DNA of 64,000 nucleotides, from NCBI GenBank assembly GCA_035263725.1, contig DATFRC010000054.1, forward strand, positions 1-64,000, given 5' to 3'. Of the stretch, positions 16,464 to 24,507 are shown in pieces. The notes below the pieces were generated by a model that saw only the letters and a list, made by a program, of their open reading frames with translations, searched no databases and had not been told where the DNA came from. The position numbers and the translations under genes were made by a program. Position 1 is the first letter of the stretch. The number at the start of each line of letters is the position of its first letter. The DNA comes from DASXRA01 sp035263725. GTDB lineage: Bacteria; Actinomycetota; Actinomycetes; Mycobacteriales; Jatrophihabitantaceae.

Positions 16464-17125
16464 CCGGCGACCGCTTCGTGGCCAAGCGCCGGGTGCTGTT
16501 GCTCCGGCACGGGCGTACGGCGTGGAACGCGCAGCACCGCTTCCAGGGCCAGGCCGACCCACCGCTGGACGAGGCCGGCAAAGCGCAGGCGTTCGAGGTG
16601 GCCGCGCTGGTCGCAGCGCTCACCCCGGATCTCGTCATGTCTTCGGACGCCAAGCGAGCTCTGCAGACGGCAGCGCCACTCGCCGAGATCATCGGGCTGC
16701 CCGTGGTGCCGGAGCCGCGCTTCCGGGAGCGCTCGCTGGGGCATTGGGAGGGACTCACCCGCGACGAGGTTGCAGAGATGTATCCGGACGAGTACGCCGA
16801 CTGGGTGGCAGGCCGCGACGTCAGTCGTCGCGGTGGCGAGACTCGCGAGCAGGTGGCTGCCCGGGCGCTCGAGGCATTCACCGAGATCGACGACGACGTT
16901 CGGCTCGCGGTGATTGTCACGCACAGTGCAACGGCGATGGCGCTGTGTGCAGCGCTGTTGGGCTTGCCGCCCCGCGACCCGGTTCTCGCCCCGCTTGCCA
17001 ACTGCCACTGGTCGGAGCTGCGGCACGGCTCCCGGTGGGAGTTACGCGCTCACAATGTCGGTGCGCCCGGCCCTGTCATTCCGCGTCTCGACCTCGAAGA
17101 GGATGCTGCCGACGCCGAAGCGTGA
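16460..17125 (+). CDS. gpgP: Histidine phosphatase, probable glucosyl-3-phosphoglycerate phosphatase
   Basis: Phosphoglycerate mutase-like histidine phosphatase of 221 aa. The catalytic motif is VLLLRHGRTAWNAQHRFQGQ near residues 12-31, the acid is in RFRERSLGHWEGL, and the second His is in VIVTHSATAMA. The start is the GTG overlapping the rsfS stop; longer ORF extensions read through rsfS in another frame. In mycobacteria the gene after rsfS encodes GpgP, which removes the phosphate from glucosyl-3-phosphoglycerate in methylglucose lipopolysaccharide synthesis. That assignment is by synteny and similarity; a general phosphatase is possible. Confidence 0.85.
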   Translation: MTGDRFVAKRRVLLLRHGRTAWNAQHRFQGQADPPLDEAGKAQAFEVAALVAALTPDLVMSSDAKRALQTAAPLAEIIGLPVVPEPRFRERSLGHWEGLTRDEVAEMYPDEYADWVAGRDVSRRGGETREQVAARALEAFTEIDDDVRLAVIVTHSATAMALCAALLGLPPRDPVLAPLANCHWSELRHGSRWELRAHNVGAPGPVIPRLDLEEDAADAEA

Positions 17126-17213
17126 CGGTCGCGCTGCGAGCGCACTGGCACATCAGTGACATGGCACGGCGGCGGCTTGTAGCCCCGTTTGCACCGACCT
17201 AATGTGGCCGTCA

Positions 17214-17274
17214 GGTGCCCCCGCGTCCGGTGGCGACGGACAACGGACGCGGGGCGAGCACCTTATTTTTTTCC
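17214..17274 (+). terminator. Strong intrinsic terminator after gpgP
   Basis: CCCCGCGTCCG (17219-17229) pairs perfectly with CGGACGCGGGG (17244-17254), extended by GGTGC/GCACC (17214-17218, 17258-17262), and is followed directly by TTATTTTTTT. This is a textbook rho-independent terminator, unusually U-rich for so GC-rich a genome. It ends the nadD-rsfS-gpgP operon and insulates the leuS control region. Confidence 0.88.
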
Positions 17275-17280
17275 GCCGGA

Positions 17281-17390
17281 TGCGGATCTCCGTCTCCACC
17301 GCTCGCTGACGCTCGGGTGGATCCGAATCTCCGCACGCGCCTACGGCGCGCCGGCGTCGCGGCGGCGGACTCTTCGCGCGAGCGCTCATC
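17281..17390 (-). repeat. Dispersed ~110-bp repeat, copy C (antisense)
   Basis: Read on the minus strand from 17390, this begins GATGAGCGCTCGCGCGAAGA and aligns with the copy at 63675-63790 over about 105 bp at roughly 85% identity. Shared blocks include GCCGCCGCGACGC, AGGCGCG, CACCCGAGCG and CAGCGAGCGGTG. On this strand an ORF starting MSARAKS runs to 17153 through the gpgP terminator. This copy is antisense to its neighbours, so its ORF does not lead into a gene and I do not call it as one. Confidence 0.75.
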
Positions 17391-17475
17391 GCGTTGTGGT
17401 TGCAACTTGGCGCGGTTGCCTCTCACCGGCGCCTCGTCTGCCCCGGTGGCCGGTTTTCGGGGCGCACGCATCCTT

Positions 17476-17481
17476 TATCAT
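17476..17481 (+). promoter_or_regulatory. -10 box of the leuS leader transcript
   Basis: TATCAT ends 6 nt before the GTG of the leader peptide at 17488, so the transcript probably starts at that GTG. The -35 region around 17453-17458 (TTTTCG) is weak. Confidence 0.45.
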
Positions 17482-17487
17482 GACGGT

Positions 17488-17526
17488 GTGAGGTATTACC
17501 GCCTGCTCCTTATCGGGCCGCGCTGA
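17488..17526 (+). CDS. leuS leader peptide (VRYYRLLLIGPR)
   Basis: A 12-codon ORF beginning GTG and ending TGA at 17524-17526. It holds three consecutive leucine codons (CTG CTC CTT) and an Ile codon, placed just before an attenuator upstream of leuS. A ribosome stalled on these codons when charged tRNA-Leu is scarce would uncover the antiterminator. A -10 box 6 nt upstream suggests a leaderless start. Function is inferred from position and codon content. Confidence 0.68.
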   Translation: MRYYRLLLIGPR

Positions 17527-17584
17527 CCAGGTACCACGTCAGCGCGGCTGAGCCTCTGCGATCCTGTCGCGGAGGCTTTCGTTT
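17517..17584 (+). promoter_or_regulatory. Leucine transcription attenuator of leuS
   Basis: Three mutually exclusive pairings are visible. (1) A perfect 11-bp pause hairpin GCCGCGCTGAC (17517-17527)/GTCAGCGCGGC (17538-17548), whose left arm contains the leader stop codon. (2) An antiterminator CGCGGC (17543-17548) with GCC...GCG (17552-17560), leaving a 3-nt bulge. (3) A terminator AGCCTCTGCG (17551-17560)/CGCGGAGGCT (17568-17577), with one G-U pair, followed by TTCGTTT. Stalling at the Leu codons would favour 2 over 3 and let leuS be transcribed. Similar leuS attenuators are, as far as I recall, predicted in some Streptomyces. Confidence 0.72.
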
Positions 17585-17617
17585 GTCCGGCCACCCCATA
17601 GCAGGAGCAGAAAGCAG

Positions 17618-20461
17618 ATGACGAGCGCCGACGAGACCCCTCCGTTCCGGTACGACGCCGAGCTGGCGCACCGGATCGAGACTTCGTGGCAGGATCGCTG
17701 GGCTGCCGAGGGCACGTTCTACACGCCCAATCCGGAGGGTGATCTGAGCGCCGGCTTCGACAAGGTTGCCGCCCGCCCGCACGCGTTCGTGCTCGACATG
17801 TTCCCGTACCCGTCCGGAGCCGGGCTGCATGTCGGCCACCCGCTGGGCTATATCGGCACCGACGTCTATACCCGCTACCTGCGCATGCGCGGGGAGAACG
17901 TCCTGTACACGATGGGCTTCGACGCGTTCGGGCTGCCCGCCGAGCAGTACGCTGTCCAGACCGGCCAGAACCCCCGCATTACGACGTACGCCAATATCGC
18001 CGAGTTCCGCCGGCAGCTGCGGCGCCTGGGGATGGGCCATGACACACGGCGCAGCGTTGCCACGACCGACCCCGACTACTACCGCTGGACGCAGTGGATC
18101 TTCTGCAAGATCTTCGATTCCTGGTACGACACGGAGCGCGACGCGGCACGGCCGATCGCGGAGCTGATCGCGGAGCTGGACGCCGACGCGCGCCACCCGG
18201 GTGCCGGAACGAACCCCTTCGGCAAGCCGTGGTCCGAGCTGACAAAGTTGCAGCGCCGCCAGGTGATCGACAACCACCGGCTGGTCTACCGGGCCGAGGC
18301 GGTTGTCAACTGGTGTCCCGGACTGGGCACGGTGCTGGCCGATGAGGAGGTCACGGCCGAGGGGCGCAGTGAACGGGGCAACTTCCCGGTGTTCCGCAAG
18401 CCACTGGCTCAGTGGATGATGCGCATCACCGCGTACGCCGACCGGCTGGTCCGCGACTTGGACCTGATCGACTGGCCGGACAACGTGCGCACCATGCAGC
18501 GCAACTGGATCGGCAAGTCGACAGGTGCACATATCGACTTTGTGACGCCGGCCGGTGACATCGAGGTGTTCACCACCCGACCGGACACGATCTTCGGCGC
18601 CACGTACGTAGTGCTCGCGCCGGAACATCCGCTGGTCGACGCGTTGACCGCCGACGTATGGCCGGACGGCACCAAGCCCGCATGGACGGGTGACGGCGCT
18701 ACGCCCGTCGACGCAGTGGCCGCCTATCGCAAGGCGATCGCGGGACGTTCCGAGCTGGAACGCCAGGCTGGTGCGGCCAAGGAAAAGACCGGCGTGTTCA
18801 CCGGGTCGTTCGCTACGAACCCGGCGACCGGTGCGCCGATCCCGGTGTTCATTGCCGATTACGTCCTGATGGGCTACGGCACCGGCGCGATCATGGCCGT
18901 CCCGGGGCAGGACGAGCGTGACTGGGAGTTCGCCGAGACCTTCGAGCTGCCGATAGTGCGCACCGTGCGGCCGCCCGACGCGTTCGACGGCAACGCGTAT
19001 CTGGGCGACGGACCGGCGATCAACTCCGGCTTCCTGAACGGCAAAGACGTCGCCGACGCAAAGGCCGCGATTATCGCCTGGCTGGAGGAGTACGGCCATG
19101 GGCGCGCGGCGGTCATCTACCGGCTGCGCGACTGGCTGTTCTCCCGCCAGCGGTATTGGGGCGAGCCGTTCCCGATCGTGTACGACGAGCACGGCCTGCC
19201 CGTCCGGCTGCCGGATTCGATGCTGCCGTTGGAGCTGCCCGACACGAATGACTTCTCGCCCCGCACCTACGCGCCGGACGACGCCGACTCCGAGCCCGAA
19301 CCGCCGCTGGGCCGGCTGACTGACTGGGTGAACGTCACCCTGGACCTGGGCGACGGGCCGAAGCAATACCGCCGCGAGACGAACACGATGCCCAACTGGG
19401 CCGGCTCGTGCTGGTACGAGCTGCGGTACCTAGACCCCCACAACACCCACGTGCTGGTCGACCCCGAGATCGAGCGGTACTGGATGGGCCCGACCGGCGA
19501 CCGGCCGGCCGGCGGGGTCGGCCTCTACGTAGGCGGCGTCGAGCACGCTGTCCTGCACCTGCTGTATGCGAGGTTCTGGCACAAGGTGCTCTTCGACCTT
19601 GGCTACCTGAGCAGCGCTGAGCCCTACCACCGGTTGATCAACCAGGGTTACCTGCAGCTGCCTGCGTACACGAACGCTCAGGGCAGCTACGTCGAGGCCT
19701 CGCAGGTGGAGGAGTACGACGGCGGCTTCTACTATCAGGGCGAACAGGTCAACCGGGAGTTCGGCAAGATCGGCAAGAGCCTGAAGAACGTCATCACGCC
19801 GGATGAGTTCATCGCGGGCTACGGCTGTGACACGTTCCGGCTGTTCGAGATGTTCGGCGGCCCGTTAGAGCAGTCGCGGCCTTGGGAAACCAAGGCGATC
19901 GTCGGCCCGTACCGGCTGTTGCAGCGGGTGTGGCGCGTGATCGTCGACGAACAGACCGACGACGTCCACGTATCCGACGACACGGTGCCGGAAGACCTGA
20001 ACCGCGTGCTGCACAAGACGATTCACGCGGTGCGCGACGGATACGAGTCGCTGCGGTTCAACACGTCGATCGCCAGGATCACCGAACTGAACAACGCGAT
20101 TATCGCCGCGTACCCCTCAGGCGGAGTGCCCCGAACCGTCGCCGAGCCGCTCGTGCTCATGCTGGCGCCGCTGGCCCCGCACATCGCCGAGGAGCTATGG
20201 TCGCGCCTGGGCTACACCGGGTCTCTGGCTTGGGAGCCGTTCCCGGAGGCTGACCCGACGCTGCTGGTCGACGACACCGTCGACGTCCCGGTACAGGTGA
20301 ATGGCAAGGTGCGTGCAGTGATCACGGTGCCGGCCGACTCCGACAACGCCGGATTGGAGTCGGCCGCTCGCGCAGACGCGAAGGTGATCGCCGCACTGGA
20401 CGGTCGCGAGACGCGGCGGACGGTGATCGTGCCCGGGCGGCTGGTCAACTTCGTCGTTTGA
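17618..20461 (+). CDS. leuS: Leucyl-tRNA synthetase
   Basis: Class I aminoacyl-tRNA synthetase of 947 aa that charges tRNA-Leu. The HIGH-type motif is HVGHPLGY near residue 70. The CP1 editing domain is present (TTRPDTIFGATYVVLAPEHP near residue 325, GTGAIMAVPGQDERD). The KMSKS-type motif is KIGKSLKN near residue 718, and the anticodon-binding and C-terminal domains end with VNGKVRAVITVPAD. ATG 17618 follows AGCAGGAGCAG. Expression is probably controlled by the attenuator just upstream. degV follows with an ATGA overlap. Confidence 0.97.
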   Translation: MTSADETPPFRYDAELAHRIETSWQDRWAAEGTFYTPNPEGDLSAGFDKVAARPHAFVLDMFPYPSGAGLHVGHPLGYIGTDVYTRYLRMRGENVLYTMGFDAFGLPAEQYAVQTGQNPRITTYANIAEFRRQLRRLGMGHDTRRSVATTDPDYYRWTQWIFCKIFDSWYDTERDAARPIAELIAELDADARHPGAGTNPFGKPWSELTKLQRRQVIDNHRLVYRAEAVVNWCPGLGTVLADEEVTAEGRSERGNFPVFRKPLAQWMMRITAYADRLVRDLDLIDWPDNVRTMQRNWIGKSTGAHIDFVTPAGDIEVFTTRPDTIFGATYVVLAPEHPLVDALTADVWPDGTKPAWTGDGATPVDAVAAYRKAIAGRSELERQAGAAKEKTGVFTGSFATNPATGAPIPVFIADYVLMGYGTGAIMAVPGQDERDWEFAETFELPIVRTVRPPDAFDGNAYLGDGPAINSGFLNGKDVADAKAAIIAWLEEYGHGRAAVIYRLRDWLFSRQRYWGEPFPIVYDEHGLPVRLPDSMLPLELPDTNDFSPRTYAPDDADSEPEPPLGRLTDWVNVTLDLGDGPKQYRRETNTMPNWAGSCWYELRYLDPHNTHVLVDPEIERYWMGPTGDRPAGGVGLYVGGVEHAVLHLLYARFWHKVLFDLGYLSSAEPYHRLINQGYLQLPAYTNAQGSYVEASQVEEYDGGFYYQGEQVNREFGKIGKSLKNVITPDEFIAGYGCDTFRLFEMFGGPLEQSRPWETKAIVGPYRLLQRVWRVIVDEQTDDVHVSDDTVPEDLNRVLHKTIHAVRDGYESLRFNTSIARITELNNAIIAAYPSGGVPRTVAEPLVLMLAPLAPHIAEELWSRLGYTGSLAWEPFPEADPTLLVDDTVDVPVQVNGKVRAVITVPADSDNAGLESAARADAKVIAALDGRETRRTVIVPGRLVNFVV

Positions 20462-21324
20462 TGACGGAGGTCTCGGTCGTAACCGACTCGACGGCATACT
20501 TGCCGCCGGGCGTCGCCGACGAGTACGGAGTGAGCATCGTCCCGTTGCGGGTGACCATCGGCAGCCGAACCGGGACGGACGGCATCGACGTATCACCTGC
20601 TGATGTCACGCGGGCGCTGCGTGGACGCGTACCGGTCACCACTTCACGACCCTCGCCGGCCGAGTTCGCGGCGGTGTACCGGCGGGTGCTCGACGGAGGC
20701 GCCAGCAACATCGTCTCCGTGCACCTGTCGGCCGCGCTGTCCGGGACATGGGAGTCGGCGGTGCTTGCGGCCCAGGATTTCGGGTACGGCGTCGTACGAG
20801 TGGTCGACTCCCGCTCGACGGCGATGGCGCTCGGCTTCGCAGTACTTGCCGCGGCTCGGAAGGCCCGGTCTGGTGCGACGGCGGCGGAAGTGCAGGACGC
20901 CGCGGTGTCCACGGTGGACAGCACCCGGACGTTCTTCTACGTCGATACGCTCGAGTACCTGCGCCGTGGCGGGCGTATCGGAGCCGGTGCCGCCCTGCTC
21001 GCCACGTCGCTGTCGGTCAAGCCGTTACTGCACGTGCTGGACGGGCAGATCGTCCCGCTGGAGAAGGTACGCACATCCTCGAAGGCGATCGCCCGCCTGG
21101 TACAGCTCACTGTCGCAGAGGCGCGCGATTACCCGGTAGACCTGGCGGTACACCACTTGGCCGCGCCGAGGCGCGCCGCCGAAGTGGCCGCGCAGCTGGT
21201 CGCCGAGATCCCGCGGGTCGGTGAGTTGCACACGTCCGAGGTCGGCGCGGTGATCGGCGCGCACATCGGCCCTGGTGTGCTCGGCACCGTAGTGGTGCGC
21301 CGCCGAGGCGCTTCGGACGGGTGA
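20461..21324 (+). CDS. DegV family fatty-acid-binding protein
   Basis: DegV/EDD-fold protein of 287 aa. In other bacteria DegV proteins (FakB) carry fatty acids to the FakA kinase; many actinobacterial homologues have no known role. Motifs are VTDSTAYLPPG near the start, TSRPSPAEF, VHLSAALSGTWESA (fatty-acid carboxylate contacts) and YLRRGGRIGAGAALLATSLSVKP. The start is the ATG overlapping the leuS stop. No fakA-like kinase is in the window. Confidence 0.92.
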   Translation: MTEVSVVTDSTAYLPPGVADEYGVSIVPLRVTIGSRTGTDGIDVSPADVTRALRGRVPVTTSRPSPAEFAAVYRRVLDGGASNIVSVHLSAALSGTWESAVLAAQDFGYGVVRVVDSRSTAMALGFAVLAAARKARSGATAAEVQDAAVSTVDSTRTFFYVDTLEYLRRGGRIGAGAALLATSLSVKPLLHVLDGQIVPLEKVRTSSKAIARLVQLTVAEARDYPVDLAVHHLAAPRRAAEVAAQLVAEIPRVGELHTSEVGAVIGAHIGPGVLGTVVVRRRGASDG

Positions 21325-21601
21325 TCTGGCCAAGCTAGGCGGGCGCGTAGCGCTCCTGTGCGGAGCATAGCGACGTATCGGCCTGGTGGACGGTTCGTCA
21401 TCCACAGGCAGGCTGTTCGTCCACAGTCTCGTGAGACGCAGCCCGCGCCTGGCGGTTGATCCGTAGCGTCGTCGTGTGCGTGAAGGTCGGCGGCCGCAGC
21501 GTGGTGAGCGCGCCCGAGTGGCACGAAGGGTGCGCGCGCTGCTCGCCGAGTCGGGCGCGGTCGGCGCGCCGGCGTTCGCGTTGGACCGAGAGGAGGACGC
21601 C

Positions 21602-22354
21602 ATGGAGCCCGATGACCGGCTAGTGCCGCGGCGCCCTCCGTCAGCGGCTGAGGAGGGACCCCAGGTCGGGCGAGACACCTCGCCGGGCGTGTCGCCCGGG
21701 CAGCATGCCCTGCGCACGCAGGGCCTCGCCGGGTGGCTGGAGCGGCACGGCGTCCGGACCGAGGCGGGTCGACGGTCGGCGCTCGCAATCGGTGTTGCGG
21801 CGCTGGCGGCGGTCCTGGCTGGTTGGTGGCTGCTGGCCGGACGACAGCACGCGAGCACGGAGCCGAGTTCGCAGGCGCTTCCGCTTGCCGCCCCGGCGAC
21901 GTCCGCGAGCTCGCATGCCACCGCACGGGTGGTGGTCGACGTCGTCGGGAGGGTGCGTCGCCCGGGCGTGTATCGGCTGCCTGGCGGATCACGCGTCGGC
22001 GACGCGCTGACAGCGGCAGGAGGCGCTCTCCCGGGCGTTGATCTCAGTCAGCTGAACCTGGCCAGCAAACTCGCGGACGGCCAGCAGGTCGCGGTCGGTG
22101 TGCCCGGGGCCGCCAGTGCGGTCGGTGTGCCCGGTACCGGGGCGGCATCGGGCGCGGCATCGGCGCCGATCGATCTCAACACCGCGACGGTCCAACAACT
22201 GGACGCGTTGCCCGGCGTTGGGCCGGTACTGGCCCAGCGCATCGTTGACTGGCGCACCCAGCACGGGCGCTTCGAGTCGGTCGATCAATTGCAGGAGGTG
22301 AGTGGCATCGGACCGAGCCGCCTCGCCGACTTGCGGCCACTGGTGACGGTGTGA
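21602..22354 (+). CDS. comEA: ComEA-like DNA-binding protein (SLBB + helix-hairpin-helix)
   Basis: Membrane-anchored competence-type protein of 250 aa. It has a cytoplasmic N-terminus, one membrane segment (ALAIGVAALAAVLAGWWLLA, about residues 60-79), an SLBB domain (VVVDVVGRVRRPGVYRLPGG) and a C-terminal helix-hairpin-helix pair (IDLNTATVQQLDALPGVGPV, VSGIGPSRLADL) that binds DNA. I chose ATG 21602 because GAGAGGAGG sits 6 nt upstream; an in-frame GTG at 21476 would add 42 Arg-rich residues. In most actinobacteria comEC follows, but here holA does. Confidence 0.87.
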   Translation: MEPDDRLVPRRPPSAAEEGPQVGRDTSPGVSPGQHALRTQGLAGWLERHGVRTEAGRRSALAIGVAALAAVLAGWWLLAGRQHASTEPSSQALPLAAPATSASSHATARVVVDVVGRVRRPGVYRLPGGSRVGDALTAAGGALPGVDLSQLNLASKLADGQQVAVGVPGAASAVGVPGTGAASGAASAPIDLNTATVQQLDALPGVGPVLAQRIVDWRTQHGRFESVDQLQEVSGIGPSRLADLRPLVTV

Positions 22355-22424
22355 TCACGCTGTGGGCAGAACCCTCCGGCATGCGCCCGCGATCGTCGTC
22401 GTGCCGGCGTGCCACGATGGGCGC

Positions 22425-23429
22425 GTGGCGGAAACCGCGCTCGACGACATCGACTTCGATGGAACGATTCCGGGGGTTGTGCTGCTCGTTGGCGACGACG
22501 AATTCCTGGCCGCTCGTGCCGTCGACCAGGTCACCGCCGCGGCGCGACGGGCCGACCCCGACATCGACGTGGTCGAGCGAACGGGCACCGACGTGGGTGC
22601 TGCCGAGCTGGCCGAGATGGTCAGTCCGTCACTTTTCGGGGGACGCCGGCTCGTCGTGATCGCTGACGTGCAGGACCTGAGGGTGCCGGTAGTAGAGCAA
22701 CTGGTGCGCGTGATCCGCAGCGGGGCCGACGACCTGTGTCTGGTGCTACAGCACACCGGCGGCGCCAAGGGCAAGGCGGTGCTCACCGCCGGTCGTGACG
22801 TGCAGGCCACCGAGATCTCATGTGCCCGACTTACCAGGCCGGACGAGCGGCTGGCCTTCGTGCGTAACGAGGTACGTCGGTCCAGCGGTTCGATCACGCC
22901 CGACGCGACGGCGCTGTTGCTCGACGCCGTCGGCAGCGATCTGCGTGAGCTGTCGACAGCGGCAGGTCAGCTGGTCGGCGATACCGGCGGCCGTATCGAT
23001 GCCGCGGCGGTGACGGCGTACCACCGCGGCCGCGCCGAGGTGTCCGGCTTCGCGGTAGCCGACCGCGCTGTGCTCGGCGATGTTCCCGGCGCGCTGGAGA
23101 CGCTGCGCTGGGCGCTGTCGATCGGCGTGCCCCATGTCGTGATCGCCGATGCGCTGGCCGATGGGATACGCACTGTCGCACGGGTGACGGCGGCGGGGCG
23201 CGGTAACCCGTACCAGCTCGCGCAACGGCTGGCCATGCCGCCCTGGAAGGTGAAGCGGGCGCTCAGCCAGGCGCGTGGCTGGAGCGATCCAGGGCTCCGG
23301 CACGCGCTCGAGGTGGTCGCAGAGCTGAACGCCGACGTGAAGGGTGTTGCGGTCGATCCCGGGTACGCGCTGGAACGTGCGATCGCGCGGCTACGCGACG
23401 CGCGAGCCGCGGACACGCGGCGCGGCTAG
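22425..23429 (+). CDS. holA: DNA polymerase III subunit delta
   Basis: Clamp-loader delta subunit, 334 aa, which opens the sliding clamp ring. Recognised by GVVLLVGDDEFLAARAVDQV near the start, VVIADVQDLR, and the C-terminal collar region WKVKRALSQARGW...ALEVVAELNADVKG. The degenerate nucleotide site is normal for delta. The start is GTG 22425, where homology begins; an ATG-like start 63 nt upstream is in frame. Convergent with rpsT. Confidence 0.9.
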   Translation: MAETALDDIDFDGTIPGVVLLVGDDEFLAARAVDQVTAAARRADPDIDVVERTGTDVGAAELAEMVSPSLFGGRRLVVIADVQDLRVPVVEQLVRVIRSGADDLCLVLQHTGGAKGKAVLTAGRDVQATEISCARLTRPDERLAFVRNEVRRSSGSITPDATALLLDAVGSDLRELSTAAGQLVGDTGGRIDAAAVTAYHRGRAEVSGFAVADRAVLGDVPGALETLRWALSIGVPHVVIADALADGIRTVARVTAAGRGNPYQLAQRLAMPPWKVKRALSQARGWSDPGLRHALEVVAELNADVKGVAVDPGYALERAIARLRDARAADTRRG

Positions 23430-23466
23430 CTCCGCGGTGCGCGCCGCTGGCCGCCGGGGCTGCAAA

Positions 23467-23493
23467 GGACCCGACGTGGGGCTTGCCGGGTCC
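23467..23493 (-). terminator. Terminator of rpsT
   Basis: On the minus strand GGACCCG and CGGGTCC (23467-23473/23487-23493) form a 7-bp stem followed by TTTGC. It lies just past the rpsT stop in the convergent holA/rpsT gap. Confidence 0.55.
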
Positions 23494-23513
23494 GTGACTC
23501 TCGCCGAGTGTGA

Positions 23514-23774
23514 CTAAAGCGCGTTGGCGCGGTGCGCCATTGCGGACTTCTTGTTGGCAGCCTGGTTGGCGTGGATGACGCCGTCGGCGACCGCCTTGTC
23601 GAGCTGCCGCGCGGCGTGGCGCATCGCTGCTTGCGCCGTCTCGCGGTCGCCGGCGTCGGCGGCCTCGCGGAAGCGGCGGATTGCCGTCTTGAGCGACGAC
23701 TTGGCGCTCTTGTTGCGCAGCCGCGCCTTCTCGTTCGTCCGGATCCGCTTGATCTGGGACTTGATGTTCGCCAC
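23514..23774 (-). CDS. rpsT: 30S ribosomal protein S20
   Basis: Small-subunit protein S20, 86 aa, starting (GTG) ANIKSQIKRIRTNEKARLRN, with the helical Ala/Lys/Arg-rich composition and HANQAANKKSAMAHRANAL end typical of the family. Single-gene unit, convergent with holA, a common arrangement in actinobacteria. Confidence 0.96.
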   Translation of the reverse strand: MANIKSQIKRIRTNEKARLRNKSAKSSLKTAIRRFREAADAGDRETAQAAMRHAARQLDKAVADGVIHANQAANKKSAMAHRANAL

Positions 23775-23944
23775 GAAGGAAGCCTCGAAATTGTCAGGTA
23801 CGGGTGGGGCCGCCCGCAGGCCTCGCCGACCAGGCGATACCCGTACACCAAGGGCGTGCGGACAGCCCTGTCAGATTACCAAGGACGCCGGAGCGTGCCC
23901 AAATCCGGGCGTGCCCGCTCAGCACTCATCGACGGCGACCGAGG

Positions 23945-24322
23945 TCAACTGCCGCGTACCGTGACGAGTTCGAACTTGGTGTACAGGTAGGTGCGCACTC
24001 CGTCCTCGCTGCTCGTCAGTTCGGTGATCGGTACGTCGTCGCCGCTCTCGGCGGACACGGCCAGTGCCACACCGTCGAGGAAGTACACGTTCGAGTCGAC
24101 CGGGGCGATGTCGGTGAGCTGCACCACGACGTAGCGCCCGGCCAGCGACTTGACGAGCGTTCGCACGTCGGGCGCCGCGTCGTGCAGCGTCGACGGTGAC
24201 GGGTACACGGCCAGCACCTGCTGCCAGTCGTCGTCGCCGCCCGGCGAAGTGTTGACCAGGTCGCCGGCACGCAAATCGGCGGCAGCCACGCGATACTCGA
24301 CGATGGCGCGCTGATCGGTCAT
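23945..24322 (-). CDS. Hypothetical protein
   Basis: A 125-aa acidic soluble protein with no family I can name. Sequence such as YRVAAADLRAGDLVNTSPGG and QVLAVYPSP reads like a small beta-rich fold. It has no signal peptide, Cys or metal motif. It is transcribed away from lepA, and codon use resembles its neighbours, so it is probably a real gene. Confidence 0.65.
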   Translation of the reverse strand: MTDQRAIVEYRVAAADLRAGDLVNTSPGGDDDWQQVLAVYPSPSTLHDAAPDVRTLVKSLAGRYVVVQLTDIAPVDSNVYFLDGVALAVSAESGDDVPITELTSSEDGVRTYLYTKFELVTVRGS

Positions 24323-24507
24323 GCCTGGGCTCGCTTGCGTGCCGCGACGGACGCGAAGCCCCGGACGACGGGCGCTACATCGGTTCTCATGCCGCCATCT
24401 TGGCGGACGCGCCGGTCACGAACACAGCCGGGCGGGCAACCGGCCGGGCAGACCGGCGCCACGTGCGACCATGGATCGCGTTCTGACAAGACGATTGAAA
24501 GCAGCCC

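Noticed and set aside
17153..17389. 78-codon minus-strand ORF beginning MSARAKS
   Set aside because: It is seeded by the antisense repeat copy and runs through the gpgP terminator; no evidence it is a gene.
17488..17617. T-box riboswitch for leuS
   Set aside because: No T-box sequence or specifier stem is visible; a Leu-codon leader with alternative hairpins explains the region better.
17510..19366. 618-aa minus-strand frame opposite leuS
   Set aside because: Shadow of leuS; no domain, and it would cover the attenuator.
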